From positions 451,824 to 515,823 of the forward strand of contig VUYV01000179.1 in the NCBI GenBank assembly GCA_008711295.1: a stretch of DNA of 64,000 bases. The letters are read 5' to 3'. Below the pieces are notes generated by a model. The model saw nothing but the letters and a program-made list of their open reading frames with translations, was not told the DNA's origin and ran no database searches. Of this stretch, positions 32,474 through 45,522 are shown one piece after another. The stretch's first letter is position 1, and each line of letters starts with the position of its first letter. Both the position numbers and the translations under genes were made by a program. The DNA comes from Anarhynchus alexandrinus. Taxonomy: Eukaryota > Chordata > Aves > Charadriiformes > Charadriidae.

Positions 32474-35394
32474 CAGCAGGGAAACTCAGTAATTGTATAT
32501 ACAAAGATACAAAACATCTGGACAAACAACATGTATGCCCTTTCTTTGTAACTGGCTTTTTACATATTCTATACCCTATCATACATGACACTGTTTTTCC
32601 ACTCCAATCCCCTAAAAAGGAGTTAGTTTCACTTTAAGTGTGGTAATTCACCCTAGAAGTAGGAAATGACAATTTGACAATTTTTCGGCAGGACTGCAAA
32701 ATTATTTTTATCATTGTACTAGTTCTCAGCAGTCAAGTGATAACTCTGAGAAATGGCATCTGTTATGAAAAAAACTTCTGTTTTACAGTATGCGTTATTC
32801 ATGTGTGTCCCCCTTTAAAATCATCTGGCACATAACCAGGAAGGCGAAGGTCACTGAAGAGATGTGCTTTAAGATGATATGTCATCGTAGTCCTTTGCTA
32901 GCTTTGCAATAAATGTTTTAATTAAAGAGTAATATCAGACAGTCCAACATCTGGATCACATTTAATTGTAATTCCTAATTTTCACAATTCCCTATCTTCA
33001 GCACTGAGAGAGTTGAAACACTCAGTTAATTATCTCTTGCTATTGAGTATTCTGCAAGTGCATTATAAATAAAACTTAAATTTTTAAGGTACGGTGTTAT
33101 ATAAAAGGCAAGGGGACTGTATTGTTCAGATTATACAGCTAACAGTGTCCTTTAAAATAGAAAAAAAAAAGCCAGATTTGTTAAAATAAAGTATGAAATA
33201 GCAAAGTAGACCATGATCTCATAAAGGCCTGTCTTCAGTGATGTTTTACAGTCATTTGTCTGCTGAAATACAGATAGATATTTATTGTAGAAAGGACAAT
33301 GCTGGGTCCCAAATTTGTGGCAAATTTGTTCTGATACTTTGACTGTAAGCATTTTGGATCCATGCTGGCCTTCTTTTACGTGTTTCTAAATTGTGTGGAA
33401 CAATAGGATAGCTGAAGCACCCATGATCTATCTCAATAAACCAACCACAATAATAATATTAATAATTTAAGTAAGGATGTCTTCTGGTACCTACTCGTAA
33501 CTTTGTAAATCTTTACTCTTTTGTGCCAGCTTTCCAGAAATAATATCAAGGAATTTTTGGGGAAACCTGGAGCAGAAAGGTCTGTCTTTGAGTACATTTT
33601 GATGATATTTTAAGCCAGACATACATTAAAAAATATAAAAACCCTCAACAACAAACCCTACATTATTACTTTATTTTATATAAAGCACTGTATGCTTTGA
33701 TATCTGACATAGAATGGTCGCTTTGTGAAGAAAGTAGTGAGAATTTCTCAGTGAAATTTGGCTTTGATATCATTGGCTGTGCTTTTGTAAAGCTTTTTGG
33801 GTTTTCATCTGGGAAAGATATGTGTGTGCATGTTCTATTACATTATGCCGAATTACAGAAGAACTTATCTATGTATAATGCAATGAACCAAAATGCAACT
33901 TGTCCAGGAAACTGATTGTCTTCAGTGTGCTTTTTGGTGGCCTTCAGTAGTCACACAGTCACAGTATGTCAATATAAGGACAGGTGTCTGATTACTTGCA
34001 CATTAATAGTATGGAGTGAAATTATTATAATGAATTGGATATATGCCTTTCACCCTAGCAAACTAGATCCTGGGCAGATCTTGTAAATCATTGCCATCAC
34101 TACCCCAGTTTTACACCTCACAGAGAAGATGACACTTCCAGCATCATTTTAGGGCTGCACCGTAGAGCAGAAGATGTGGTTCAGTAAACTGACACTGATT
34201 CAATACCTAAAACCCCACGAAGGCACAATTAAAAAATAGGAAAAAATGCCACAGCAATGTTTTGTTCTACCATGATAATCAAGTAATAGTGGTCCAACAC
34301 TCTCACCTGCCTTCTGTATCAGGAAAAAGGCAGTGTTAGCTGTTGCACTGTGGTCCCCTTGGCTCAGCTCTCTCTTGCTTTGTTTTTTAGACATCAAGTA
34401 TGTCTCCTACTAAGACAGTAAGTAAATTCTAGTTTTATAATGAAAAGACAGTACATCTTTCAGGGCAGTTAGATAAATGGCAGACAACCATTGGTCTGGC
34501 AGCAGTGTGGGAGCAAAATTTTGTGAACACAGATTTTATTGATCAGAAATGTTTAATTTGCAAAATATTTTTAGTTTAGGGAGTGGGAAGGAGAAGAAAC
34601 AGTCTGATAGAAAATTTAAACATATCTAATAGTTTGTTTTAACATCTTGTTTTTATTGTCAAATCACACGTCATTCAGAAACACGCAGAACCTCAAACAG
34701 AAAACAATAACCTAAAGACCTGAAGAAAATTGTGGTGTGTATAAGATAAATCATAGAGTCCACATACTTTAATGCAGAAGGTTTTACAAAGAAAACTATA
34801 ACACCAGAATTATCTTGAACTCCTTGTTCTAAGTGACATGCCATCAAGTTGATACTAGCTCTTAATTCTTTGGGAAGGCCTTCACAGAATAAAGTGAACT
34901 GTTTCTGTTGATATGACTTCTTATTTTCTACCAACCTTACAGACTAAACAAGGACTTTATTATCCAGGATTTTCAATCCGATAGCCTTCTCCAGGACTAA
35001 AATATCACTTCACACTTTAAGGCTAAAGGCAGTGGTAGGAGGGCTGAGGGAAATGGTATTATTTGAAGGTTTTACTTTTGCATATGTTTTTCAGTCTCTT
35101 CTTCCAAAGCACTGTGGCACTCACTATTTGCATATATCTGAAAGAATGTAACTTGTTTCTTTACTTTAATTTCTTTCCTTGTTCTCATCCTTTTCAGAAT
35201 TAACACGTACATGCTCTTTTTGCCACCCTATTCCTCCTGCAACTGATTTCAAATGCATGTACCACATCGCTAGTGTAGATGGAGCTCCTCCTTTTCCACT
35301 GTCATCTCTTCTGAGTATAAAACGAGCTTCATTTCACAAGCAGACTTTAATATTTATTGATTTTTATGGCAACATCAATGTATATAATTTTATC
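32474..35394. other. No recognised gene or repeat
   Basis: AT-rich. A frame of 84 codons at 35179-35433 runs into the small tandem repeat at the CR1 boundary and has no known motif. Confidence 0.45.
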
Positions 35395-35452
35395 TGTCCA
35401 AATGGAGATCAGTGTCCAAAGGGATATCAGTAATGTCCAAATGGAGATCAGT
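35395..35452 (+). repeat. Three tandem copies of a 19-bp unit at a CR1 5' boundary
   Basis: Unit tgtccaaatggagatcagt at 35395-35413 and again, exactly, at 35434-35452; between them 35413-35431 is the same unit with two changes. The unit resembles the CR1 ORF2 sequence just upstream of 'agtggtgtccctcagg', so it was probably multiplied from the 5' end of the adjacent element. Confidence 0.8.
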
Positions 35453-36410
35453 AATAAGTGGTGTCCCTCAGGGGTCTGTACTGGGACAAGTACTGTTCAG
35501 TATCTTTAGTAATCACATAGGCAGTGGGTTTCAGTGTACTCTCAGCAAGTTTATAGATGACACCAAGCTGAGTTGATATGCTTGAGGAAAGGGATGTCAT
35601 CCAGAGAGGCCTTGACAGGCTGGAGAAGTAGGTGCATGTGAACCTCATGAAGTTCAAAAAGACCATGTCCAAGGTTCTACACCTGGGTTGGGGCAGTGCC
35701 CCATATAAGTACAGACTGGGTGATGAATGGGTCGAGAGCAGCCCTGAGGAGGACTTGGAGATATTGGTAGATGAAAAATTGGACATGAGCTGGTAATGTA
35801 TGTTTGCAGCCCAGAAACCCAACCATATCCTGGGCTGCATCAACAAAAACGTGGCCACCAGGTCAAGGGAGGTGTTTCTCCCCCTTTACTGTGCTCTGCT
35901 GAGACCCGTATCCACCTCTGGGGCACCCAGCACAAGAAAGACATGGACCTATTAGAGCAGGTCAATAGGAGGGCCATGAAAATGGACAGAGGGCTGGAAC
36001 ACCTTACCTATGAGGAAAAGTTGAGACAGTTGGGGTTGTTCAACCTGGAGGAGAGAAGGCTCTGGGGAGACCTTATTGCAGCCTATGAATACTTAAAGGG
36101 GGCTTATAAAAAAGGTGGAGAGATACTTTTTTTACCACAGCCTGTAGTGATATGATAAGGATTAATGGTTTTAAACTGAAAGACAATTAGATATAAGGAA
36201 GAAATTCTTTACTATGAGGGTAGTGAGACACTGGAGCAGGTTGCCCATGGAGACATTGTGGATGTCACATCCCTGAAAGTGTTCAGAATCACATTGGACA
36301 GGGCTTTGAGCAACCTGATCTAGTGAAAGATGGCCCTGTCCATGGCAGGGGGGTGCACTTGATGATCTTTGAAGGTCCCTTCCAACACAAACAACTCTAT
36401 GATTCTGTGC
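35436..36410 (+). mobile_element. CR1 LINE with end of reverse transcriptase and 3' tail
   Basis: Opens with [10 protein letters not shown] (35458-35490), the reverse transcriptase block before the catalytic pair, and then F-I-D-D-T-K-L-S at about 35545-35570, where both Asp are kept. A stop follows at once (tga after ctgagt), with more breaks later. The ORF2 tail appears as [24 protein letters not shown].. across 35945-36030 and [12 protein letters not shown]. The 3' end is 'gatgatctttgaaggtcccttccaaca' and 'ctatgattctgtg' at about 36398-36410. Dead by truncation and stops. Confidence 0.95.
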
Positions 36411-37254
36411 TCTGCTATCAGAGGTTCTGTATGCTGTTCTAGTTATTCCAAGAGAAAAAGGAAAAGGCTTCAGCAATTTTAGTAAATCACGCTAAAGCTG
36501 CTAAAAAATCACCCTTATTGCTGTTGCAAAAACCAGTAAGGCTCTTCTTCCCCTTGCTACATACTTTAAAGCTCTTTGAAGATTTTTAAAATGTGGAAGG
36601 TATAGATGGAAAGGAATATGAAGTCCCAGTGTTTCAAATCAAAACTTAACTGATAATCAGTTTTAGACCAACATGACATAAAAATGTTTTTACTGAAAGT
36701 TATGAGAAGAGGTTTAACTCTTCACACTTCTAACTTAACACATTGTGTTTACCAGCTAAATGCAAAAATGTAATGTAACGTACTACATCCAGTAGCTTCA
36801 TATCTGCACACTTTAAAAAAGCAAAAAGAAGTTTAAATTTATGTCCTACATTCAACAAACCACCTTGAAGTCCATGGAGCCTGTCAGTTGTAAACATAAG
36901 AAATTTTAGCATTCTCTGGCATTTCTAAATAAGAAGCAACAAGGCTTGTTAGTAATGTAGGCTAAAAGGATGTTCAAAAGGATGTAAAAGACAAAGAAAT
37001 GTGTTATCCTTTTTAATATGCCAAAAAATAAAAATCTGAAATATCCTCTTCCCAGCCTTATCATTTCCTATTTTTCTACCATGTTTCCTCATACAGCTCA
37101 GGAAAACTGGTTGATTAGTTAAAGAAAGCATACCAGAAAAGTAAAATGTGAGCAGATGAGAGGGGAAGACTTCCCTATTATACTAGACAGCTATAGACTA
37201 TGCGACTTTTTGCTCTGTGTTTTAGTTAGAGTGAGAAAAAGAATAACGATGAGA
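36411..37254. other. Spacer between two plus-strand CR1 copies
   Basis: AT-rich; no gene or repeat recognised. Confidence 0.45.
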
Positions 37255-37655
37255 AGACAAGATGAAATACATAATAGTCTGGAGAAAGGGAGGCTGAGGG
37301 GAGACCTTATCACTCTCTACAACTACCTGAAAGGAGGTTGTAGCGAGGTGGGTGTCGGTCTCTTCTCCCAAATAACAAGTGATAGAACAAGAGGAAACGG
37401 CCTCACGTTGCACCAGGGGAGGTTTAGGATGGATAATAGGAAAAATTTCTTCAGCAAAAGGGTTATCAAACATGGGAACAGGCTGCCCAGGGAAGTGGTT
37501 GAGTCACCATAAAAGACATGTAGATGTGATGCTTAGGGACATGGTTTAGTGGTAGACTTGGCAGTGCTATGTTAACGGTTGGAATTGGTGGTCTTAGAGG
37601 TCTTTTCTAACCTAAACCATTATATGATTCTATGATACTATGATTCTATGATACA
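37255..37655 (+). mobile_element. CR1 LINE 3' end, 5'-truncated
   Basis: Starts near 'gaagacaagatgaaatac' and reads [21 protein letters not shown] within the frame 37156-37512, then a 3' UTR 'gtagatgtgatgcttagggacatggtttag' and several terminal repeats (atgattctatgatactatgattctatgat, 37624-37652). The 'agtcaccat' is followed directly by 'aaaagacatg', which suggests a small internal deletion of the 'ccctggaggtattt' part. Belongs to the same subfamily as the copy at 50254-50740. Confidence 0.95.
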
Positions 37656-38230
37656 AGCTTAGGTTTTGTGCTTTTGCCATACTGTGTGAATTTTGAATTA
37701 CTACATGGGGAAGGTTTAGAAACATACCTGGCATTCTTGCTATATACCAGTTTATGGAATTAGTTGGCAAATTCTCCTTACCCAGCTTTTAAATGATGGA
37801 TTTGTTACTAATTTTTGATGGATGTTTATCCCAGAAGTAGCTGCATTTTATATTATCATTAAAATCTCATTGGAAAATATCTCAGGAGACTTTGGGACAG
37901 AACAGGAGATATAAATGGAATATCTTATTAATATTCCATTAAGTTAATAATATCTGTCCAACTGAATCACAGTTATATTTCCTACCAGCTTTTAAATACA
38001 GTTTAGTTTATTTTGGTGTTTAAATTCCCATTGTGTAGAGCTGTGCTAGTTTCTAGTGCTACTTTTTTGCTGTTTATCTTGTGATCTTCTAATGTGTGAG
38101 GGATAAATTATTGAGCTGGAGGCAGAGGTATAAGAAACAGAAAAGTCTAAGGCAAAATAATGGTTTTGACATTGTGTCCAAAGCATAACCACACATCTCA
38201 GTGAATTCCAGACTCTGTCTGATTACACAT
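37656..38230. other. No recognised gene
   Basis: AT-rich. Holds the inverted repeat at 37914-37940 and, on the minus strand, an AATAAA at 38012-38007 that would lie about 220 bases past the stop of the exon-like block at 38231-38486. Confidence 0.4.
37914..37940. repeat. Perfect inverted repeat (10-bp arms, 7-nt loop)
   Basis: aatggaatat (37914-37923) and atattccatt (37931-37940) are reverse complements around a 7-base loop. AT-rich and isolated; no function inferred. Confidence 0.7.
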
Positions 38231-38486
38231 TCACACACTGCTGGATGGTTGTCTATCTGCTTTGACAGTGGGTCCAGAGGAGTGTTCGATGAGCCTTAAT
38301 TGTGTTAATTTATATAGATTGGGGGCCTTTTCTGGGATTACATTTCTCATCAGGTTCCAGCCAAACCTCTTCACGCTGGTCACTTCGCATTTGTACAGAA
38401 TATGTGCCGCTTCATCAAATATTCCACCAGGTTTGAAGAGGCAAATAATTACAAAGACCAATAAGAGGGCATCCAATTCCTTCCAA
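38231..38486 (-). other. Exon-like open block on minus strand (product unknown)
   Basis: On the minus strand an acceptor-like ..tattttactcacag ends at 38487; after one base the frame is open for 84 codons to TGA at 38233-38231. The peptide begins W-K-E-L-D-A, has a hydrophobic stretch L-L-L-V-F-V-I-I-C-L-F that could span a membrane, then K-P-G-G-I-F-D-E-A-A, then a mixed, basic and polar tail (K-C-E-V-T-S-V-K-R-F, P-N-L-Y-K-L-T-Q-L) ending P-S-S-S-V. Several CpGs survive (gcggcac, tgcgaagtg, agcgtg, catcgaac), unlike the flanks. The frame stays open upstream of the acceptor to about 38540, so a start inside an unspliced frame is also possible. The opposite strand is open as well (38262-38492). 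Not recognised; could be a terminal exon of a membrane protein, a gene relic, or chance. Confidence 0.28.
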
Positions 38487-38540
38487 CTGTGAGTAAAATA
38501 GAAATAACCATAGCTGTGGTAAAAACCTGGAGAAGGTTAA

Positions 38541-41500
38541 GCAATTAATGTTATCTGGTTTTCTTGTTTTGTTTTGTTGGGGTTTTTTAATTATTAATTT
38601 CATTATTGTTGTTATTATTAAATGCAGATACTTTCACTCTGGGTTTTCAGTGGAAACTATTCCCTTTTTTACAGATGTGCAACCAAAAATCTAAGCTAAA
38701 GTTTCAGGGATTTCTTGTGGACCTATGGGCTACACATCTTTAGTTCTGATTCCCACATAAGTCTGCAGGTATTTTTTAAAGTTATAATTGGAAGAAGAGT
38801 AGTCTTGGTAATTTCAGTTTGGATCAGCTTTACTACTACCCTTCTTGCCATGATCTCATTGATATCAGGAAACTCCCTGGGTAGCACTAACTGATTGTAC
38901 CTAAATAAGATCAAAATTAAATCTGGATAGATTAACAAATCAATGCCTAGAAAAGGAACAACAGAAATTATGACAAAAGTTCATTGTATGAAGGTAATGC
39001 TATAAGCTATGGTATAAAGCAACACAGTAGAAGAAATGTAAAATGAAAAGCCAGAAGCCCTGCAGGAAAGGGGAAAGTAGGTATCAATTGCTTCAGAAAG
39101 AAAGACAGGGAGATTCAAGAATATGGTAAACAGGCAGACAAATTGGGAATGATGTCAGAACAGAAGTGTTTGACCAAAGCAGTGGTTGCTCTTCCCCAAG
39201 TAGCTCATCAGTTCTTTGCCGTGGTTGTTTCTATAAATCACTTATGTATATATTATCCACATATGCCACCTTTTTTTTTTTTTCACTCCAGTCAATGATC
39301 TCCAGCTGGTAACCTTAACGTTAAAAATACAAAGTATTGTATAGCTTTAAGTCACTGAAGGCAGTAAAAGCAGATGAAGCTTCCAAAGGAAACCTAGCAC
39401 TAACCTACAGATGGTAAGCACTGTGCAGACAGCAGGATTTCAGCTCCCGAGCAGTGCTTCCTAGCAAAAGCACTTTGCTCTGGTGTCTCTGCTAAGTTTC
39501 CAGGGAAACTAATGGCTAAAGTGAATATGTACAGTCTGTTCTCTGAGGTGGAGACATTATTTTCGTAGATTCACAGCTCCAGCTAAAATTTCCCAGAGGA
39601 CAAGTGAGCCGGAACAGAAGAGGTTAGCTGCTTACACTGGGATTTCAGTGGCTCATGTTAGTGTAATTTCCAGCTTTGCCAGCTCACCTGTCTCATAGTA
39701 GAATAATCTAAAGGATTTGATTCTATGCTCTATTATCTGGGATCTCTGATATGAGAGATCTTAAAATACATATAAAAAAAGAGAAAAGTTATGCATGAGT
39801 TTAAAAGGCACTTCAGCATTGTAGAGGACAGAGGAAAGTATTGAAGGACAGCATAACTGCCACCTATTCTTTAATTTTGATGTCAAGTAATATAAGCTCC
39901 AAAGACCCATGTCTCTGCAAAAATGAACAGACATCACTCTGCTCTTCTTGAAATTTTAAGCCTTATTTTCATAACTGATATTTTAAAGAGATCATGGAGA
40001 TCTTGTTCAGGATCATTTGTTGGTGTTCATGAATACATAGATCATATCTCAGTCAATAGTTTCTTTCCAGTCAGAATATTAGTCCTAAAGTGTAATCTTA
40101 AATCACACCAAAAGTTTTGAAAAGTCTGTTTTATAGCAATTGTTCCAATATAAAATAGGTAAAATAATTTAGAGGGCACTGGAACACAGTGCATCCCTTA
40201 ATCTTCCTTTCTAATCTAGATACCTCAACCATTAGGCTACACTGTCACGCTAATACTGTTTGCTTGATAACTTAAAGAAACTTTAATTATTCTGCACAAA
40301 TTCAAATTAGTTCATTAAAGGAAGTTCAAAGATATTTACCTCCTGACACACAGGAATAGCTCATTTACTGATGATTAGAAGAAACTTGAAGGTGGTAGGG
40401 GTTATGACATTGAAGTCCCTGGCAGTCAAAAATCAATAAATCCACATCCTGCATAAGATTTCATTCCTGTCACTTCTGGCACTAATGACAGGCATAGCAA
40501 ATCTCAGTTTGTGATTCTGAGAGAGATTAGGCATCTGACAGATGCAAAAGATCGGTTTTATCAAGAATAAGATTGTTTTGGAAATACTCCAGAAGAAATC
40601 TTAGACTTCTGGGGAACCTCTGCATCACAAGTCACATTGCCCAAACATCTTCAGTTTAGGAAACACAGGAGAGGACTGTCATAGGGAGGTGCAGATATCT
40701 CAGTTTGAGGTTTACGTTTTGAATGCAAGAGTCAGACTTGACACTTTAATTTCCTTTATGGATTCAACCCTAAATAACTCCCTTTTATGATTAAGTTGTT
40801 ATGTTCACAGCAGTCTTGTTGCAAAGCAGTGAATTTGACATAGCATACAGGTAGTAATCTACAGACGCGACTATCTCTCCTTGTCAAAGATGCTGAATAC
40901 ATTAAAAAAAAAAAGAGAAAAAATGTTCACTTATAATGAAAAAGCCAATTTAGCTTCCTGCCAGAAGCACCATAACATATGACATGAAATTAATGCCATA
41001 AGTGAAGCGACTTATGGCTAGTTTATTGCTGATTTAGAATTAACACTGTCCTTCACAATTAAAAAAAAAAAAAAAAAAGACAAAAAGAAAAATCCCAGTA
41101 CATAAATAGCTGCCTGACCCAAAATTCTCTCCTACCTATGATTCTCCCATCCTCCAGTCCTGCGTTTCCGATTTTTGGATATTTTGGAGAGGCTTGAATA
41201 ACTTTGAGACCTATGTTTTGTCATGCACTCTTTTTTTTTTGTGGCTGAAATTTACTCTAATGGTATTCCAATATCACTGACCTTGAGTCTGTAGGCCAGA
41301 ATGTACATTGGATCAGAACTCTGTGTTCAGAATAACAAAATTGTTAAGGTTAAGAACAAACTTTTATACCACAGAAGCCAAATTAGAATCAGAACGTAAA
41401 TTGCCACTGGAGGTACCATACTTGGCAACTTGCTTAAGAAAAAAAAATGAATACATTAACCTGCTTAGAGTATAAAATTATCATCAGCAATTGTCACTGT

Positions 41501-42964
41501 TAAAAAGCATTACTCTGGAAATGGGAATTTAAACCAAAGTGACTGGTGACTGAAGTCTAGTTCAAAAGCATGACAGAAAGAGAGAGAGGAGATGGATATA
41601 ATTTAGTCACACTGTACGGTCAATATCTATCTGCAGGAACATTTGCTGTTTACTGAAATTTCCGCAGGCTTCTTACAGACTTTTCATTTTAAAATGGAGA
41701 CTTGCATAGGTTTTCTTATGCATAAAGTTTGTGAAATAAATGCTGTAAAGCAGAATAGAAGCTAACAAAATACCTAAACATAAGAATATACATATGGAGA
41801 ACAACTATGAGAATTTATGTTGCCATTCTTAAAATTATGCAAGATAGGTAAGATTTTTTAATAGAAACACACAAACTTTATGACAAAAGAAAGCAATAAA
41901 ATAGGAAGATAAGTTTTTGGACTTATTACTTTCCAGATTTATGATGCATGAAATATATTAAAGAGTTCAAGCCATATCTTCGAGTGATTTAAATTGATAA
42001 AGTTCTAGGAAAAGAACGAAATCTGTGCTGATTTCCATGATCTGAGGATCCACCTCACACAGAAATGCCAAGTTTCCTTCTTCACATTGCTGTCATAGGT
42101 CACATAAAGGGAGAAAAGCTGACTTTCCCACAAAAATCAGATTATACAAGGAAGCTGATCTGAGTTGACATGATTTGATTTGGCCTAGAAGATTAATCCA
42201 GACTTCAGCTGCCAGAGGCTTTTAGATAAATAGCACTTAGCCCACTTATACTGAATGGATTTTTATTTTTTTTTTGTAAAGGAAGGATTATTAATTAGAA
42301 CAGAGGTAACTGGAAGTATAAGAAATCTGCAAAGACTTAGGATTCGTGTGACAAAGGCTATGAAATACTGCTGTCTTCACAGATTATTGTATCAACATTC
42401 AAAATGGGACGTGTTTCCATGATCTGGGTTGTGACTGTACTTGTCTCATCTGATGAGAAAAAGAATGTGGTATCTAAAAACACTGAGGAGAAAACAAAAT
42501 AGTCTAGCCTGCTTCAAAAGGACTATGAAGACAAAGGTTTTGAAACTACTTCAAATGCCAATCCTAACCTGAGGCTAAGTAAAACCTTAATCCAAGATAG
42601 AAGTATTGCAACAACTTAACATTTCAATGCACTAAGTGGGTGACATAAGCTTCATGTTGCCAGCAGTCAGACGTGCTCCTTCTACATGCATTTCCTTCTG
42701 ATACATCCTCTCTGAAATATTTTTGATTTGAACGCTTCATTATCCAAGTCTCTTGTTAGAGACAGTTATTCCCTTGATATCAGAATATTCTGCTAGATTC
42801 CCCCTAAATTTAAATTAACAGATCAAAAAAAGGTAATTTATTGTAATTTGGAGAAGCCTGCAGTTTAAAATCTTTGGTTTGGAGAGGCAGAGCATGGGAT
42901 TTTACTGCAAGAAAAATGACAGCGTAAAACTTTAATTTGGAGAAGGATATCTCCAAATATCAGC
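38541..42964. other. No recognised gene or repeat
   Basis: AT-rich sequence with a T13 run at 39271-39283 and an A18 run at 41061-41078. No frame above 71 codons stands out. Confidence 0.5.
41061..41078. repeat. A18 homopolymer run
   Basis: Eighteen consecutive A; no retroposed body recognised upstream. Confidence 0.85.
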
Positions 42965-43406
42965 CAGAAAAAACATCAGAGGCATAGAACACCTCTCTTA
43001 TGAGGAAAGACTGAGAGAGTGGGGGTTGTTCAGCCTGAAGAAGAGAAGGCTCCAGGGAGACCTCATAGCAGCCTTCCAGTACTTAATGGGGGCCTACAGG
43101 AAGGATGGGGAGGGACTCTTTATCAGAGAGTGTAGTGATATGAGGAGGCATAATGGTTTCAAACTGAAAGAGGGTAGATTCAGACTAGATATTAGGAAGA
43201 CATTCTTTACTGTGAGGTTGGTGAGATACTAGGACAGGCTTACCAGAGAGGTTGTGGATGTGCCATCCCTGGAAACACTCAGGGTCAGGTTGGACGGGGC
43301 TCTGAGCAACCTGATGTAGTTGAAGATGTCCCTGCTTATTGCAGTTGGGTTGGACTTGATGGCCTTTAAAGGTCCCTTCCAACCCAAACTATTCTACGAT
43401 TCTATG
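42965..43406 (+). mobile_element. CR1 LINE 3' end, 5'-truncated
   Basis: Starts in ORF2 at 'acatcagaggcatagaacacctctctta' (split 42970-43000) and reads F-S-L-K-K-R-R-L-Q-G-D-L-I-A-A-F-Q-Y-L in the frame 43026-43232. The stop after 'gatactag' cuts the ORF2 tail early. The 3' UTR has 'ttggacttgatggcctttaaaggtcccttccaaccca' and ends 'ctacgattctatgg' (43393-43406). Confidence 0.95.
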
Positions 43407-44409
43407 GTTGTAAGAAGGTCTCAAAGGAGGTCTGAGGGAAAGAACAGATATACAGCTGAAACAGCTTGTGACACAACCCCAAAGTGAACCAGAATGCACA
43501 GTTAATTGGTAACACAGCAGTAATGCTTTAAGGCTGTGATGACTGTCAAAATCCACTGTCTTAAACTTTGAAGAAACGCAATTCCATTAATATCAATTTC
43601 ATTCATATATTCTAAAAAGATACAGTGCAGCCAAGAGCAATGCAGGGACTTTATTCCTGTTGGTAACAGAAATTAATTGCATTTTCTAGAGTCATGCAAC
43701 AAATCTGTGGCAGAACAAGAATTTTGGTTTTCTAAAGCTCAGTTATCAGCCCATCCATAAAATGCTGAAAGACTAATTAATGTTCTTTGGGATTCCTAAA
43801 TATTATATTAAAACACTGTTCAAAAAGATAAAATTTACTGGCAGTTTCTGTAAAACTGAGGACGCTGACACCTAGCTTTATTTTGCTCATATGTCAAGAG
43901 TTTAGTCTAAGGGAATACTGAGAGCTTCCTGTGGAAAATCACTGGAGATGGATGACTCAGGGACATGCACCCATCTTAAGCACGTATGATAGGTAAGCAG
44001 ATGCGGGTGTGTGAAAAATGTCCAATAGAACTGTCAAACTTCTTTCTAGGTATTTCTGAAACATCTGAAACTGAACTTGGACACTGAAATTAATCATCCA
44101 CACCAAGATTATGCCATTTAGCTAGGTTGAGGTAATGCTATATACCTATACGCACACTGACACTATGGTTGAACAATATTAATTTGTGCAGTAGTGTAAT
44201 TGGATGGAAGTTCCATTGACTTCGAAGAGCTTTGCATAATCCACTGGACACAATTAATTAGATATATTCTCTCAGGTGCTCACCGTCTGGTGGAAAAAGT
44301 GTGCAATGTGTAGTTACAAACTCAGTCTTAAGAAATTTACATTTTAAACTCTGCACGATATTTGATTGATTCACTCTCTGTCAGCCAAGAAATCTAGACA
44401 TCTATAAAA

Positions 44410-44500
44410 CAGAAAATCCTTTTGGAATGCTGGACTGCTGGAAGCCATGTCTAGGCAGATGAAGCATCCCTTCTGACATAAATTATTCTGTGAGTCTAAG
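44410..44500 (+). mobile_element. Possible very old CR1 3' tail
   Basis: 'gaagcatcccttctgacata' followed by 'aattattctgtgagtcta' resembles a decayed 'gatggtcccttctg.cct..a.attctatgattct' terminus. One block only; low certainty. Confidence 0.35.
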
Positions 44501-45423
44501 AGTTGAGTCTCATGCTTTACTATCCAAGCCTTATATTAAGTTTACATGAACAAGTATTGTCCAGCTCTTAGGACATCTGGTTCATCTGAGGAATTTGGAT
44601 AGGTCCTATCCTACTTGTTTGTGTTGTCTCATTCTCTTTGTGCAATGGTCATGAACAAACAATTTATTTCAGTCAATTCAAGTTTTGTAACTCCATATAC
44701 TCCTTTCCATCTTATACTTGCTCAACATTTAATTGCTCCTTCCACTTCCTATGGGAATCCTTTTTAAATTACCAAGTGGCATAATTCTAGCAACCAGTTC
44801 CGAAAATACTAGCTTTTTTCATCTCAGCATAAATTTAAAACATTAAGGTAGAGATCATTCTATCAATTCATTGTTCTTTGAAGAGTAAAACCTCATTAGC
44901 CATTGCAAAGGCAGAAATACATAGCTTACACGGTGTTTTTTATTAATATCAAAGAAACTAATATCAGTAGAACTTTCATGAGATGTGTAAGCACAAAAAT
45001 CCCCCCTTTGTAAAAAAATGACTCTGATGAATTAATGACAAAACTAAGGATACAAGGAAAGTTTCTTCACTGATAGCCTGATACCTCTTGAATTTATTTC
45101 AAAGCGGGCTCAGATAAGACTGGGTATGTCTGTAGCTATCTTGGACCAAAATGGGAGTATAAGTGACAACATACTTGTGAATAAAATTTGGAACATCGGG
45201 AGGATATGATTTCTCAACGAAAAGTTTTCTGAAAACTCAACTCCTTGCCCAATGAGTGAATCCTTTCTAGAGAGAACAAATTATTGTGTAATAAACTTGC
45301 AAAGCTGAGATGTGCTTTACCGGCATTATGATGGCATATTATAGATTCTTCAAAACTGCCATGGAAGAATTAATCTTTTTCATTCCTTACAAGTTAGGTA
45401 TTAATTTTGTAGATACAGCTTTA

Positions 45424-45522
45424 TCTATCTAAATACACATGCACATATTTGAGAGAGAGATATATACATACACATATGCACTTATGTATGAGTGTATGGT
45501 TGTGTGTGTATGTATATATAGG
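45424..45522. repeat. Degenerate dinucleotide microsatellite
   Basis: Alternating TA, CA, GA and GT segments such as gagagagatatatacatacacatatg and gtgtgtgtatgtatatata. Likely length-variable simple sequence. Confidence 0.7.

Noticed and set aside
34070..34200. Possible MIR relic around 'gttttacacctcacagagaagatgacact'
   Set aside because: Only one short block resembles MIR and the order of the rest does not follow.
35179..35433. 84-codon frame after a TTTTCAG word
   Set aside because: Runs into the 19-bp tandem repeat at the CR1 junction, and its end is made of the repeat itself; no family resemblance.
35448..35858. 136-codon minus-strand frame
   Set aside because: Antisense shadow of the plus-strand CR1 at 35436-36410.
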